A DNA stretch of 45,684 bases, from the NCBI GenBank assembly GCA_902634045.1, contig CACPJE010000006.1, positions 1 to 45,684 of the forward strand. Direction: 5' to 3'. The position numbers were made by a program, and so were the translations under genes. Within the stretch, counting starts at the first letter, position 1; each line of letters opens with the position of its first letter. Under the pieces are notes generated by a model. That model had not been told where the DNA came from. It saw only the letters and a list, made by a program, of their open reading frames with translations, and did no database searches. This document shows positions 8,840-18,523 of this stretch, piece after piece. The DNA comes from an uncultured Pelagibacteraceae bacterium. GTDB taxonomy: Bacteria > Pseudomonadota > Alphaproteobacteria > Pelagibacterales > AG-422-B15.

Positions 8840-9696
8840 TTTCTTAATTTTTTTGTAACAAATTCTAGTTGATCTAAAGACTTATAAGTAACTTTGATCG
8901 AACCACCTTGCTTACCTTTGTGAGTAATGGAAACATCTAGACCTAACGTATCAGTTAATCTTTTCTCAAGATCAATTGTATCGGGGTCTTTTAATTTTAT
9001 TTTCTTTGGTCCTTCTTTTTTCTCTTTAACTAGAGCTTCTGTAGCTCTAACAGACAAATTTTCGTTGATAATTTTTTCAGCAAGTTGCTCTGGAAATGCA
9101 CTATTCATAATGGCACGAGCGTGTCCAGAGGTGATGCTGCCTTGTGAAATCATATCTTGAATTGACTGCGGAAGGCTCAACAACCTAATAATATTTGCTA
9201 TATGGCTTCTACTTTTTCCTACAACTTCTGATAACTTTTCCTGAGTATGATTATAACTTTCCATCAATTTTTTGTAACCAGCAGCTTCTTCAATTGGGGA
9301 TAAATCAGAACGTTGCACATTTTCTATAATTGCAATCTCCAGTGACTCTGTATCATTTAAATTTCTGACTACAGCTGGAATCTCATGCAATTGTGCAACT
9401 TGTGCAGCTCGCCATCTTCTCTCACCTGCAATAATTTCATAATCACCTTGATTAGCATGGGAAGGTCTTACGAGAATTGGTTGAACTAATCCTTTTGACT
9501 TGATTGATTCTGCAAGTTCATTGATACTATTTTTATCAAAGATCCTTCTTGGCTGTAAGGGACTTGGTCTAAGTTTGGCAATTGAAATTGTTGTTTCACT
9601 TGTGCTTGTTGAAGCTGTGCTTTGAACAGATTCAGTGTCACCCATTAAAGAAGAAAGACCTCTCCCCAGTCCCTTTTTATTTGTGTTTAATGCCAT
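8836..9696 (-). CDS. parB: Chromosome partitioning protein ParB
   Basis: CTP-dependent DNA clamp that loads at parS and spreads to form the partition complex. Domains in order: N-terminal KGLGRGLSSLM (ParA-stimulating tail, residues 8-18), the CTPase/ParB N domain with box II GERRWRAA (91-98) and ENVQRSDLSPIEEA (125-138), the helix-turn-helix region around SRSHIANIIRLLSLP (163-176), then a C-terminal dimerisation domain. Length of 286 aa is typical of chromosomal ParB/Spo0J. Its ATG overlaps the parA stop by 1 bp. A matching parS lies 1.4 kb upstream in rsmG. Confidence 0.97.
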   Translation of the reverse strand: MALNTNKKGLGRGLSSLMGDTESVQSTASTSTSETTISIAKLRPSPLQPRRIFDKNSINELAESIKSKGLVQPILVRPSHANQGDYEIIAGERRWRAAQVAQLHEIPAVVRNLNDTESLEIAIIENVQRSDLSPIEEAAGYKKLMESYNHTQEKLSEVVGKSRSHIANIIRLLSLPQSIQDMISQGSITSGHARAIMNSAFPEQLAEKIINENLSVRATEALVKEKKEGPKKIKLKDPDTIDLEKRLTDTLGLDVSITHKGKQGGSIKVTYKSLDQLEFVTKKLRN

Positions 9697-10478
9697 TATG
9701 CTGCCTCTTGATTATTATTTTGTTTTATAATTTCATTTGCCAATCTTATATAGGCTTGACTACCAGACGCTCGATGATCGTAAATTAATGCGGGCATTCC
9801 AAATGATGGTGCTTCTGATACTCTTACATTACGAGGAATAATTGTTTCATAAACTTGTTCTTTAAGATGAGTTTTTACATCCTCTGCAACTTGTGAAGAA
9901 AGTTTATTTCTTCCATCAAACATAGTAAGAACAATTCCATCAATATGTAAATTTGGATTCAAATTATTTTTTACTCTCTCGATTGTTTTAATTAATTGAC
10001 TTAATCCTTCAAGAGCAAAAAACTCACACTGCAGAGGAACAATAATAGAGTTTGCTAAAGTCATTGCCATTACAGTTAGTAAACTTAATGCTGGAGGACA
10101 ATCAATGAAAACAAAGTCGAAATCATCTAAAGCTTGAGTTGAATTAAAAATATTTTTTAAAACATAGGCTCTATCAGTTTCATGGGCTAACTCAGGTTCA
10201 ATTCCTGAAAGATCTACTGTTGATGGAATAATTGATAAATTAGAAATATTAGTTTGATGTATTGCTGATTGAATTTCTACTTGGCCAGATAAGATATCAT
10301 ATATTGTTTTTTCTCTTTGGTTATAATTGATACCCAAACCAGTACTAGCATTGCCTTGTGGATCTAAATCTATAACTAAAACTTTTTGACCAATTGCTGC
10401 TAATGCAGTTGATAAATTAATTGCTGTTGTTGTCTTGCCAACTCCACCTTTTTGATTTGAAATAGCAATTATTTTCAT
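9696..10478 (-). CDS. parA: Chromosome partitioning ATPase ParA
   Basis: Deviant Walker-A ATPase of the Soj/ParA family that moves ParB-parS complexes on the nucleoid. The P-loop is KGGVGKTTT (residues 10-18) immediately at the N-terminus, followed by VIDLDPQGNASTGLG and the Walker-B-like FVFIDCPPALSLLT. There is no N-terminal DNA-binding extension, so it is the chromosomal type and not a plasmid type Ia protein. Length 260 aa. It lies between rsmG (8 bp spacer) and parB (1 bp overlap) in one transcript. Confidence 0.98.
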   Translation of the reverse strand: MKIIAISNQKGGVGKTTTAINLSTALAAIGQKVLVIDLDPQGNASTGLGINYNQREKTIYDILSGQVEIQSAIHQTNISNLSIIPSTVDLSGIEPELAHETDRAYVLKNIFNSTQALDDFDFVFIDCPPALSLLTVMAMTLANSIIVPLQCEFFALEGLSQLIKTIERVKNNLNPNLHIDGIVLTMFDGRNKLSSQVAEDVKTHLKEQVYETIIPRNVRVSEAPSFGMPALIYDHRASGSQAYIRLANEIIKQNNNQEAA

Positions 10479-10486
10479 ATATACAT

Positions 10487-11113
10487 TTAAGTTATTGATT
10501 TAATTAAGTTTTTTATCTCAATAATATAAGATCCCTTTTCTCTATGATTTTCATAAATATTATGCTCAAAATTCCAATATTTAGTAGTATCGTTAAGCTC
10601 TTTATCAATATGTATACCTTTATGAAGCAAGAAAATAGTTTTTTCTTTAGTAATATTATAACACATTGAAAAAAAAGGGTTTAATTGGGTTACTGCTCTA
10701 CCAATAATATAATCAAATTTCTTATTTTTAAGGTTTTCGACTCTTTCATGAATCACCTCAACATTATCTAGTTTGAGCTGTTCTTTACATCTTAGTAAAA
10801 AATCAATCTTTTTCTTTCTACTTTCACACAAATAAATCTGGTTTGCAGTATTCTTTAAAGATAATGCTATTGGAATTCCAGGTAAACCTGCTCCTGTTCC
10901 AACATCAATTATTTGGCTATTTTTCAATGAAAATAGGTCAATAATTCTCATCGAATCGTGAAAGTGTCTTATCCATAAAGATTTTTTATCATTATTGGAT
11001 ATCAAATTGCTCTTTTCGTTAATAATCAGCTCTCTGTAGTCTTTTAATTGATCAATTGTTTCACGTGAAACATTTGGATTCATTTCTGCAAACGAATCAC
11101 TATTATCTTCCAT
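10487..11113 (-). CDS. rsmG: 16S rRNA (guanine-527-N7) methyltransferase RsmG
   Basis: SAM-dependent methyltransferase (GidB) that makes m7G527 in 16S rRNA. The SAM loop is IIDVGTGAGLPGIPIAL, followed by the YLCESRKKKIDFL motif typical of RsmG. The longest frame starts at a TTG (11167) within mnmG; the ATG at 11113, 10 bp after the mnmG stop, gives a normal 208 aa and is preferred, with another ATG at 11083. Neither has an obvious Shine-Dalgarno. Residues 14-19 (NVSRET) are encoded by a perfect parS site, so the DNA serves coding and segregation functions at once. Confidence 0.95.
   Translation of the reverse strand: MEDNSDSFAEMNPNVSRETIDQLKDYRELIINEKSNLISNNDKKSLWIRHFHDSMRIIDLFSLKNSQIIDVGTGAGLPGIPIALSLKNTANQIYLCESRKKKIDFLLRCKEQLKLDNVEVIHERVENLKNKKFDYIIGRAVTQLNPFFSMCYNITKEKTIFLLHKGIHIDKELNDTTKYWNFEHNIYENHREKGSYIIEIKNLIKSIT
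11057..11072. promoter_or_regulatory. parS: parS centromere site within rsmG
   Basis: TGTTTCACGTGAAACA is a perfect 16-bp palindrome identical to the well-known bacterial parS consensus (TGTTNCACGTGAAACA). It encodes NVSRET of RsmG in frame. It is the expected loading site for the ParB encoded about 1.4 kb downstream. No second full match was seen elsewhere in the window on reading. Confidence 0.95.
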
Positions 11114-11123
11114 AGGAGATATA

Positions 11124-13001
11124 TTATGCGAATTTCTTAGATTTTTCTCTATTTTTAATAAAGGCAAGTAAAAAACTCAATGATGCAGGTGTCACACCAT
11201 CAATTCTTGAAGCTTGAGAAATCGTTTTTGGTCTTATTTTTGATAATTTTTCTCTGATTTCCATCGATAAACTAGCCATTTCGAAGTAATCAATATTTTC
11301 AGGTATTTTAATTTTTTCATCCTTTTTAAGAGATAAAATTTCAGAATCTTGTTTTTTTAAATATCCTTTATAATGTGCCTCTATTGAAATTTGTTCTTTA
11401 ATTTCACTACTATAGGTATCAAGTGAATCAATATTAAAGATTTTTTTTATAGTATCAAAATTTATATCTGGATACGATAAGAGATCAAAGGCAGATCTTT
11501 TTTTTCCGTCTTGATTGATTTTAATTCCTATTTTTTCAATATGATGTGGTGTAACATATTGATTTTTAAGTATATTATTAAGATCATTTAATTTTTTTAA
11601 TTTATTATTGAAATGATTTTTTCTAGCTTGGGATATTAAATTCAATTTTTCAGCTTCCAAGGTCAGTCGAAGGTCAGCATTATCAGCTCTTAGTTTCAAT
11701 CGGTACTCTGCCCTTGATGTAAACATTCGATAAGGCTCGGTTACACCTTTAAGCGTTAAGTCGTCAATCATGACGCCAATGTATGAGTTATTACGTTCAA
11801 ATAAATATTCTTTATTTGATAATGAAAGCGCAGCGTTAAGTCCTGCGACTAATCCCTGAGCAGCAGCTTCTTCATAACCAGTTGTGCCATTAATTTGTCC
11901 TGCTAAATAAAGTCCTTTGATTCTTTTAGTCTCAAGAGTTTGAAAAAGTTCTTGAGGATCAATAAAATCGTACTCAATTGCATAACCGTGTCTAACAATT
12001 TTTACTTTTTCTAATCCCTCAATTTCTCTAATGAATGATTCCTGAACATCTGCAGGTAAAGATGTTGAAATTCCATTTGGATAAATCAGTTCACTATCTA
12101 ATCCTTCAGGTTCTAAAAAAATTTGATGTCTAGTTTTATCATTAAACTTTACAATCTTATCTTCAACTGAAGGACAGTAACGCGGACCAGTACCTTCTAT
12201 TTGACCTGAGTAAATAGCTGATTTCATTAGGTTTTTTTGGATTATCTCGTGTACTCTGGGATTAGTAAAAGCAACATGACATGGTATTTGATCATTGTAA
12301 GTTTTATTTGTTAAAAAAGAAAAGTATGAATGTTCATCATCTGCTTCTTGTTGCTCGAGTATTTTAAAGTTAATTGAATTTTTATCTAGTCTTGCTGGCG
12401 TTCCAGTTTTTAACCTACCAATATTAAACCCTGAATCATAAAGTGATTTAGCTAAACCAATTGAAGGTTCATCACCATGTCTTCCAGCAGGAATAGTTTT
12501 TTCACCTAAATGAATAAGTCCATTTAAAAATGTTCCAGTTGTAATGATAACTTTTTTGGTAGAAATTTTTTTTCCACTTGCACAAATAATTCCCGCAATT
12601 GATTTTTTATCTTCAAAAAGTAGGTCTTCAACTGGGTCAAATAAACATGATAAATTGGGTGTATCTTGGATTTCCCGCTGCATGTACTTTTTGTAAAGCT
12701 TTCTGTCAGACTGTGCCCTTGGACCCCTTACCGCAGGTCCTTTAGTACGATTCAGAAGCCTATATTGAATACTAGAAAGGTCAGCAATTCTGCCCATAAT
12801 TCCGTCTAAAGCATCAATTTCCCTTACTAAATGGCCTTTTCCAAGGCCTCCAATTGCTGGATTACAAGACATTTCACCAATGGTTTCAAATTTATGGCTG
12901 ATTAGAAGGGTTTTTGCTCCCATACGAGCTGCAGTTGTAGCAGCTTCGCACCCGGCATGGCCACCACCAACAACTACTACGTCATAATCATCTTGAGACA
13001 T
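11124..13001 (-). CDS. mnmG: tRNA uridine-5-carboxymethylaminomethyl modification enzyme MnmG
   Basis: FAD- and NADH-dependent partner of MnmE (GidA) that installs cmnm5 at U34 of several tRNAs. The FAD-binding loop is [14 protein letters not shown] near the N-terminus; other family marks are [42 protein letters not shown] and [16 protein letters not shown]. The C-terminal helical MnmE/tRNA-binding domain ends [13 protein letters not shown]. Length 625 aa is normal. It precedes rsmG by 10 bp and follows mnmE by 58 bp; the spacer holds a near-perfect AT palindrome. Confidence 0.98.
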   Translation of the reverse strand: MSQDDYDVVVVGGGHAGCEAATTAARMGAKTLLISHKFETIGEMSCNPAIGGLGKGHLVREIDALDGIMGRIADLSSIQYRLLNRTKGPAVRGPRAQSDRKLYKKYMQREIQDTPNLSCLFDPVEDLLFEDKKSIAGIICASGKKISTKKVIITTGTFLNGLIHLGEKTIPAGRHGDEPSIGLAKSLYDSGFNIGRLKTGTPARLDKNSINFKILEQQEADDEHSYFSFLTNKTYNDQIPCHVAFTNPRVHEIIQKNLMKSAIYSGQIEGTGPRYCPSVEDKIVKFNDKTRHQIFLEPEGLDSELIYPNGISTSLPADVQESFIREIEGLEKVKIVRHGYAIEYDFIDPQELFQTLETKRIKGLYLAGQINGTTGYEEAAAQGLVAGLNAALSLSNKEYLFERNNSYIGVMIDDLTLKGVTEPYRMFTSRAEYRLKLRADNADLRLTLEAEKLNLISQARKNHFNNKLKKLNDLNNILKNQYVTPHHIEKIGIKINQDGKKRSAFDLLSYPDINFDTIKKIFNIDSLDTYSSEIKEQISIEAHYKGYLKKQDSEILSLKKDEKIKIPENIDYFEMASLSMEIREKLSKIRPKTISQASRIDGVTPASLSFLLAFIKNREKSKKFA

Positions 13002-13004
13002 AAC

Positions 13005-13025
13005 TAAGTTAATTAAATTAACTTA
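13005..13025. promoter_or_regulatory. AT-only-core palindrome upstream of mnmG
   Basis: Two perfect 10-bp arms (13005-13014 and 13016-13025) surround one central base, directly before the mnmG start at 13001. Its half-sites AGTTAA/TTAACT recur in the porin leader palindrome, with different spacing. It has no trailing T-run on the minus strand, so it does not look like a terminator. Function unknown; could be an operator or a leader hairpin. Confidence 0.4.
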
Positions 13026-13059
13026 ACTGAAATGCAATAAAATAATTTTGAGACGAATC

Positions 13060-14361
13060 TTACTTGCCTATACAAAAATCTCTAAAAATAACTTCTAAAT
13101 ATTCTTCGACATCTACGGCTCCTGTGAGACGACCTATTTCATTAATAGCCAAACGCAATTCTTCAACAATTAATTCTGTTTGAGATATCAAATTAACATT
13201 TTTAGCATTTAATAAACTTTGAACTGTTTTTTGAACACCTAGGATATATCGTGTTTTTGTTGGAACAGTAGTAGATTGTTTTATAAAATTTTGCTTCACC
13301 TTTGAAGAGATGACTTCTAACAGGTTATCAATACCTTCTCCAGATTTTGCAGATATATTAATAGCTGATTTAAATTGAAAATTTTCTTGATTAACTTGAT
13401 CACATTTATTTAGAACAATTAAATGATTCTCTTTAAATTCTAACTTGGAAGGATTATCAAATATTTCTATAACAAGATCACTTTCAGAAATTTTTTTATG
13501 AGTTACTTCAATGCCCTTTTGCTCAATACTATCTTTTGTTTCTCTTAATCCTGCAGTGTCGGTAAATAATACAGGATAACCAGAAACATTTAGTCTCACT
13601 TCAATCGCATCCCTTGTGGTTCCAGCTTGATCAGAAACAATTGCTACGTCTCTTTGAGCAAAGGTGTTTAAAAGACTAGACTTACCAACATTTGGAGATC
13701 CAATAATTGCTACTCTAAATCCATCCCTTAAAATTTCTCCTTGATGTCGCTCGTTTAAGTGGTGGTTCATTTCTTTAAGAAGTTTATCAATTTTTAAATT
13801 AGTATTTTTTAAAATGTCCTCTGGAATATCTTCCTCTGAAAAATCAATTTCTGCCTCCAAATATGCAACTAATTCAATCAAATCTCTCCTCCACGACATA
13901 TAGAGTTTATTAAGACTACCTCCCATTTGGCTTAATGCCTGATTGTGCTGAGCTTCAGTTTGGGCATTGATTAGATCACCCATAGCCTCGATAGCGGTCA
14001 GGTCCATTTTATTATTGATAAATGCTCTTTTTGAAAACTCTCCTGGTTCAGCAAGTCTTAATTGATCAATTGATCCTAAAGCCTTCAAGACTAGATTTAC
14101 TGTTGAAATTCCTCCATGAATATGAATTTCAACAACATCTTCTCCTGTAAAACTGTTTGGTTTGGCAAAAAAAACTGCGAGCCCCTTATCAAGAAGTTCA
14201 CTTGTATTTGGATCAAAAAAATTTGTTCTAGTCATCATGTTTGGCTCAAAATGACTTTTTCTAGAAAGAGTCTTTAGAGCTGTTAATGCCAAGTGACCTG
14301 ATACTCTTATAACAGCAAGGCCAGCAATTCCATTAGCAGTAGATAATGCATAGATAGTCAT
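13060..14361 (-). CDS. mnmE: tRNA modification GTPase MnmE
   Basis: GTPase (TrmE) that with MnmG modifies the wobble uridine. The N-terminal formyl-THF-binding domain contains GEDVVEIHIHGG and EPGEFSKRAFINNKMDL. The inserted G domain starts about residue 215: G1 is GSPNVGKSS (221-229), G2 includes TTRDAIE, G3 DTAGLRE and G4 NKCD. The protein ends in the diagnostic FCIGK with the conserved C-terminal Cys. Length 433 aa is somewhat shorter than E. coli (454) but complete. It is 3 bp from the upstream [2Fe-2S] protein gene, so they are probably one transcript. Confidence 0.98.
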   Translation of the reverse strand: MTIYALSTANGIAGLAVIRVSGHLALTALKTLSRKSHFEPNMMTRTNFFDPNTSELLDKGLAVFFAKPNSFTGEDVVEIHIHGGISTVNLVLKALGSIDQLRLAEPGEFSKRAFINNKMDLTAIEAMGDLINAQTEAQHNQALSQMGGSLNKLYMSWRRDLIELVAYLEAEIDFSEEDIPEDILKNTNLKIDKLLKEMNHHLNERHQGEILRDGFRVAIIGSPNVGKSSLLNTFAQRDVAIVSDQAGTTRDAIEVRLNVSGYPVLFTDTAGLRETKDSIEQKGIEVTHKKISESDLVIEIFDNPSKLEFKENHLIVLNKCDQVNQENFQFKSAINISAKSGEGIDNLLEVISSKVKQNFIKQSTTVPTKTRYILGVQKTVQSLLNAKNVNLISQTELIVEELRLAINEIGRLTGAVDVEEYLEVIFRDFCIGK

Positions 14362-14364
14362 TGT

Positions 14365-14685
14365 TTATTTTTTAATTAAAAGTTTTTCTACAATACTATC
14401 GTTTAATAAGTGTTCTTTAATAATTAAATCAATGTCTTCTTCCGATTTATATGAGTACCAAATATTGTCTGGATATACTACCATTGCTGGTCCGTGTTCA
14501 CACTGATCTAAACATCCTGATGCATTAATCCTTATTTTTTTATCAGGAACAACCTCTTTTGTTCTTTGCTTCATGTACGCTCTCAATTTGACAGACTGTT
14601 TACTAGCACAGCAGCCTTTAGCATGACCTTCTGGGCGTTGATTTGTACAACAAAAAACGTGTCGCTCAAAAAATTTGTTATTCAT
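14365..14685 (-). CDS. [2Fe-2S] thioredoxin-like ferredoxin domain protein
   Basis: Small (106 aa) protein of the (2Fe-2S) ferredoxin family with a thioredoxin-like fold. Cysteines at 12, 13, 25, 26, 58 and 62 fall in the pattern HVFCCTNQRPEGHAKGCC ... GCLDQCEHGP, matching the CxnPxGxnC / GCxxxCxxGP signature, enough for one [2Fe-2S] cluster. No signal peptide, so cytoplasmic. Electron-transfer partner unknown; it sits 3 bp upstream of mnmE, and MnmE-MnmG chemistry is redox-linked, but a functional tie is only a guess. Confidence 0.82.
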   Translation of the reverse strand: MNNKFFERHVFCCTNQRPEGHAKGCCASKQSVKLRAYMKQRTKEVVPDKKIRINASGCLDQCEHGPAMVVYPDNIWYSYKSEEDIDLIIKEHLLNDSIVEKLLIKK

Positions 14686-14719
14686 GAATTTATAAAATTA
14701 TTGTAACTTATAACTATAC

Positions 14720-15181
14720 ATGAGTAGCTACATTTTTAAATCAATCATTGGTAATGTTGAAATTACAGCATTTAATCAAAAAGTTTCTAGCGTTAAATTA
14801 ACGCGTAAAAAAACAACTCGAACTAAAGATAAGTTGCTTCTCCGAGCTGCACTACAAATTAATAGCTTTTTAATGAGAAAAAGAAGATCTCTGACTTTCC
14901 CTACTAAACAAATAGGAACCAAATTTCAAAGAAGAGTATGGAATCAGTTAAGAAAAGTTCCTTATGGTAAGACAACTAGCTACGGACAAATTGCCAAAAG
15001 ATTAAGAACTTCTCCTAGAGCAGTTGGTGGTGCTTTGGGTAGAAATAACTTAATGATGTCTGTTCCCTGTCACAGAGTAGTTGCAAAAGATGGAAGGTTG
15101 ACAGGTTTTACATCTGTAGGTGGAATACAAGCTAAAAGACGGTTATTAAAAATTGAAAACAAATCTAGCAACAAATCTTAG
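14720..15181 (+). CDS. ogt: Methylated-DNA-protein-cysteine methyltransferase
   Basis: Suicide DNA repair protein that removes methyl groups from O6-methylguanine (and O4-methylthymine). The active site is PCHRV with acceptor Cys117, preceded by RRVWNQLRKVPYGKTTSYGQ, which forms the DNA-binding helix-turn-helix and the Asn hinge. Length of 153 aa is typical. The N-terminal domain is short and rich in Lys/Arg (pI very basic). It overlaps apt by 29 bp on the same strand. Divergent from the [2Fe-2S] gene, with 34 bp between them. Confidence 0.94.
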   Translation: MSSYIFKSIIGNVEITAFNQKVSSVKLTRKKTTRTKDKLLLRAALQINSFLMRKRRSLTFPTKQIGTKFQRRVWNQLRKVPYGKTTSYGQIAKRLRTSPRAVGGALGRNNLMMSVPCHRVVAKDGRLTGFTSVGGIQAKRRLLKIENKSSNKS

Positions 15182-15692
15182 GAAAAAAATCAGAGTAATT
15201 GAAGATTTTCCTAAAAAAGGAATTTTATTTCAAGACATTACTTCTATTACTGATGATGCAAAACTATTAAGACAAGTTGTAAAGTCAATATCTCGTTATG
15301 CTAAAAAAAATAAATTTACCAAAATTGCAGCGGTTGAAGCTAGAGGTTTTATTTTTGGAGCAGCAATTGCTTATGAATGCAATGTTCCATTAGTTCCAAT
15401 TCGAAAAAAAGGTAAGTTACCTGGGGATGTTTTAAAACAAAAATATAGCTTAGAGTACGGAAATGATGAAATTCAGATACATAAAGGTTCAATCAATTCT
15501 AAAGATAAAGTGTTAATTGTTGATGACCTAATTGCGACAGGTGGAACCGCATTAGCATCTGCAAAATTGATTTCAAAACTTAAAGTAAAAAAAATAGAAT
15601 TTTATATGATTATTGATCTTGAAAATGTAGGCGGATCTCAAGCTGTAGGCAAGAAATATAAAATTTCTTCTTTATTAAAAACTAAAGGATAA
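15153..15692 (+). CDS. apt: Adenine phosphoribosyltransferase
   Basis: Purine-salvage enzyme making AMP from adenine and PRPP. The PRPP loop is VLIVDDLIATGGTA (120-133); the N-terminal IEDFPKKGILFQDIT and AVEARGFIFG segments are characteristic of Apt rather than other PRTases. The only usable start is a TTG at 15153, inside the end of ogt; it places the normal 10-15 residues before the first conserved motif. 179 aa. Expression is probably coupled to ogt. Convergent with rho, 15 bp away. Confidence 0.96.
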   Translation: MKTNLATNLRKKIRVIEDFPKKGILFQDITSITDDAKLLRQVVKSISRYAKKNKFTKIAAVEARGFIFGAAIAYECNVPLVPIRKKGKLPGDVLKQKYSLEYGNDEIQIHKGSINSKDKVLIVDDLIATGGTALASAKLISKLKVKKIEFYMIIDLENVGGSQAVGKKYKISSLLKTKG

Positions 15693-15707
15693 GAAAGAAA
15701 AGAAAAT

Positions 15708-16967
15708 CTATTTATTCATAGATTGAAAGAACTCTGTATTATCTTTGGTCTCTTTCAATTTACCAAGTAGAAACTCAATAGAATCCATGGTTCCCATCGG
15801 ATTAAGAATTCTTCGAAGAACGTACATCTTTTGTAACTCATCATTTTCAAGAAGAATCTCTTCTTTTCTGGTACCTGAGCGTGTAATATCAATTGCTGGA
15901 TAAATTCTTTTATCGGCAACCTTTCTATCAAGAATGATCTCAGAGTTACCAGTACCCTTAAATTCCTCAAAAATTACCTCATCCATTCTACTACCAGTAT
16001 CGATTAAAGCTGTTGAAATAATAGTTAGTGAGCCACCATCTTCAATATTTCGAGCTGCACCAAAGAAACGTTTTGGTCTTTGTAATGCGTTAGCATCTAC
16101 ACCTCCAGTCAATACCTTACCAGAACTTGGAACAACTGTATTATAAGCTCGTCCTAGTCTTGTGATTGAATCTAGTAGGATCACCACATCTTTTTTATGT
16201 TCCACTAATCGCTTTGCTTTTTCTATAACCATCTCAGCTACTTGAACGTGTCTAGATGCAGGTTCGTCAAATGTAGAACTTACAACCTCACCTTTCACTG
16301 ATCGTTGCATATCTGTAACTTCCTCAGGACGTTCGTCAATAAGAAGAACCATTAAATAACATTCAGGATGATTATCAGTTATTGAGTGTGCAATATTCTG
16401 TAGTAATACTGTTTTCCCTGTTCTTGGAGGTGAAACAATTAATGCTCTCTGACCCTTACCAATAGGTGAAACTAAATCTATAACACGAGCACTAGCATCC
16501 TTAGATGGCTTTTCAGTTTCTAATCTAATTTGCTCGTCAGGATATAGTGGTGTCAGGTTATCAAAATTAATTTTATTTTTACTTTTTTCTGTAGCTTCGT
16601 AATTAATAGAATCAATTTTTAATAATGCAAAATATCTTTCTCCTTCTTTCGGTGCTCTAATAGGACCTTCAACAGTGTCTCCTGACCTTAATCCAAATCT
16701 TTTTATTTGACTTGGACTTACATATATATCATCTGGACCTGGTAAATAATTTGCTTCCTTAGATCTTAAAAATCCGAATCCGTCTTGTAAAACTTCTAAA
16801 ACACCTTCCCCGTCTATTTCTTTTTTATCAGACGCTAATGTTTTGAGAATTGAAAAAAGCATATCTTGAGTACGCATAGAACTTGCATTCTCAACTCCTA
16901 ACTCCTCAGCATACGCTAGAAGTTCTTGAGGTGTTTTAATTTTTAATTCTTTAAGTTTAAGATTCAT
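15708..16967 (-). CDS. rho: Transcription termination factor Rho
   Basis: Hexameric RNA helicase for factor-dependent termination. N-terminal helical Rho_N, then the RNA-binding OB/CSD domain ([15 protein letters not shown] ... [19 protein letters not shown]), then the ATPase with P-loop [11 protein letters not shown] (GKT at 184-186), Walker [17 protein letters not shown] and the arginine-rich R loop. 419 aa, as in E. coli. The 94-bp spacer upstream (16968-17061) contains its promoter and leader, with nothing I can name in it. Confidence 0.98.
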   Translation of the reverse strand: MNLKLKELKIKTPQELLAYAEELGVENASSMRTQDMLFSILKTLASDKKEIDGEGVLEVLQDGFGFLRSKEANYLPGPDDIYVSPSQIKRFGLRSGDTVEGPIRAPKEGERYFALLKIDSINYEATEKSKNKINFDNLTPLYPDEQIRLETEKPSKDASARVIDLVSPIGKGQRALIVSPPRTGKTVLLQNIAHSITDNHPECYLMVLLIDERPEEVTDMQRSVKGEVVSSTFDEPASRHVQVAEMVIEKAKRLVEHKKDVVILLDSITRLGRAYNTVVPSSGKVLTGGVDANALQRPKRFFGAARNIEDGGSLTIISTALIDTGSRMDEVIFEEFKGTGNSEIILDRKVADKRIYPAIDITRSGTRKEEILLENDELQKMYVLRRILNPMGTMDSIEFLLGKLKETKDNTEFFQSMNK

Positions 16968-17061
16968 GTTCGGTAAATATGTTTAAGATTTTTATGAGAG
17001 TAAAAGGAAATTGTGTTCGAAGAAGTCTCTTATGTATTATTTATTTGAAAAATTGCAAGAC

Positions 17062-17505
17062 CTAATTCGGCTTAAAAATAACAAGGAATATAATAATAAT
17101 CAGCAATACAGTCGGTAACTCATTGATTATTCTATAAAATTTATGACTTTTTGTTCTCTTATCGGCCTCAAAATCTCTTACTAATCTAGAAAAATATCCA
17201 TGCAAACCTGACATGGCCAAAACTAAGAGAATTTTTAGCTGTAGCCAGATTTGTCCTAGATTTTCTGCCCCAATCGAATGTATTAACGCAAAGCCAAATA
17301 TATAAGAAAAAATTGCTGCTGGGTTGATTATCAAATTAAGTAATTTCCTCTCCATAATTTTAAATGTTTCTGAAGAATCTGAACCTACTGGTTTTGTTGA
17401 ATGGTAAACAAAGAGACGGGGCAGATAAAGCATGCCAGCCATCCAAGCAATTACACTAATAATGTGTAGGCTTAAAAATAACTTATATAAAAAAATCTCA
17501 TTCAT
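17062..17505 (-). CDS. hemJ: Protoporphyrinogen IX oxidase HemJ
   Basis: Integral membrane enzyme (UPF0093/HemJ) oxidising protoporphyrinogen IX to protoporphyrin IX, the step before ferrochelatase. About four transmembrane helices; the first carries the conserved LHIISVIAWMAGMLYLPRLF with His14, and a central RxLLxxIINPAA-like segment follows. 147 aa is typical. It overlaps hemH by 8 bp, and the hemE-hemH-hemJ set on one strand encodes non-contiguous late steps of haem synthesis, which strongly supports the identification. Confidence 0.94.
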   Translation of the reverse strand: MNEIFLYKLFLSLHIISVIAWMAGMLYLPRLFVYHSTKPVGSDSSETFKIMERKLLNLIINPAAIFSYIFGFALIHSIGAENLGQIWLQLKILLVLAMSGLHGYFSRLVRDFEADKRTKSHKFYRIINELPTVLLIIIIFLVIFKPN

Positions 17506-18523
17506 TAAAATTATGATAACACTCTTTAAATGTTTTGGGACATATTTTAGCTGAGATGTTTTTCGTCACGCGAACTTCTTGACTTTCCAGCACTAAATCT
17601 TTTAGACCTTCTATAAACATTTCGTTTATATTAAGCGCTTCAATACGATAGTAATCTTTTGAACCCATTTCTTCTGCAAGGTTTTTATATTCGATATCTA
17701 ACTCAACCAAAGTCTCTGAATGATCAGAAACAAAGGCTATGGGAACAATAATAATTGCCACATCATCTTGTACAGCTTTTTTGATCTCATCTGGAGTGGA
17801 TGGTTCCAACCACTTAACTGGGGTAACCTTGCTTTGGTAACATAAAACATGGTCTTCGGCTCCCTTTATTCTATTCATAATACTAAGCACTGTTTGTTGT
17901 ACTTGCCACTGATAAGGGTCTCCGCTTTTTATAATTGATACAGGTAAACTATGTGCTGAAAATAAAATTCTTATTTTTTTATTTTTAACTTCTAAGATTT
18001 GTTTTTGAATTAGCTGGCTATGGGCCTCTATTAATTTTTTATTTGTTGGATAACAGCAGGCATACTTGGTGGGAACTTTAAGGCTTTGTTTTTTTGATTC
18101 TTTTAACCAAATATCCAGAGAAGACTTGGAGGTGGTGGTTGAATATTGAGGATATAATGGTAGTAAAAAAACATGATCTGGGTTGTAAGCTTTGACTTTT
18201 TGAACAACCTCGTCTGTCATGGGGTGCCAATAACGCATACTTACAAATACTTGGTTGTCCATTCCATGAGCCGCGAGCTTGGTGCTTAAGGCTTCAGCTT
18301 GAGCAGTAGTAATTTCTAATATAGGAGACTTTCCGCCTATTTCACTGTAAATGGCTTGAGCTTCCTTGTTTCTTCTCGTTGAAATCAACCATGCCAAAGG
18401 GGTTCTTAAAAAGCCTGGAAGCCTTATAATTAGAGGGTCATTGAAAAGATTAAACAAAAAACGTTTCACGCTTTCTGGTCGATCTGGCCCGCCCAAGTTT
18501 AATAAGACTACAGCTGTTTTCAT
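17498..18523 (-). CDS. hemH: Ferrochelatase
   Basis: Inserts Fe(II) into protoporphyrin IX to make protohaem. Family motifs: VLLNLGGPDRPESV at the N-terminus, MRYWHP, the metal/active-site FSAHSLP (Gly of the usual SAHGLP is Ser here), CYQSKVTPVKWLEPST and the acidic ELDIEYKNLAEE near the end. 341 aa is normal. Two C-terminal Cys (CPKTFKEC) might relate to the [2Fe-2S] cluster known in some ferrochelatases, but this is not established. Overlaps hemE by 4 bp and hemJ by 8 bp. Confidence 0.97.
   Translation of the reverse strand: MKTAVVLLNLGGPDRPESVKRFLFNLFNDPLIIRLPGFLRTPLAWLISTRRNKEAQAIYSEIGGKSPILEITTAQAEALSTKLAAHGMDNQVFVSMRYWHPMTDEVVQKVKAYNPDHVFLLPLYPQYSTTTSKSSLDIWLKESKKQSLKVPTKYACCYPTNKKLIEAHSQLIQKQILEVKNKKIRILFSAHSLPVSIIKSGDPYQWQVQQTVLSIMNRIKGAEDHVLCYQSKVTPVKWLEPSTPDEIKKAVQDDVAIIIVPIAFVSDHSETLVELDIEYKNLAEEMGSKDYYRIEALNINEMFIEGLKDLVLESQEVRVTKNISAKICPKTFKECYHNFNE

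Noticed and set aside
13005-13025. Palindrome as the mnmE terminator
   Set aside because: No T-run follows on the minus strand, and mnmG begins 3 bp beyond it.
18463-18475. GTTTCACGC sequence in hemH as a second parS
   Set aside because: Only one half-site matches; the other half (CTTTC) breaks the palindrome.
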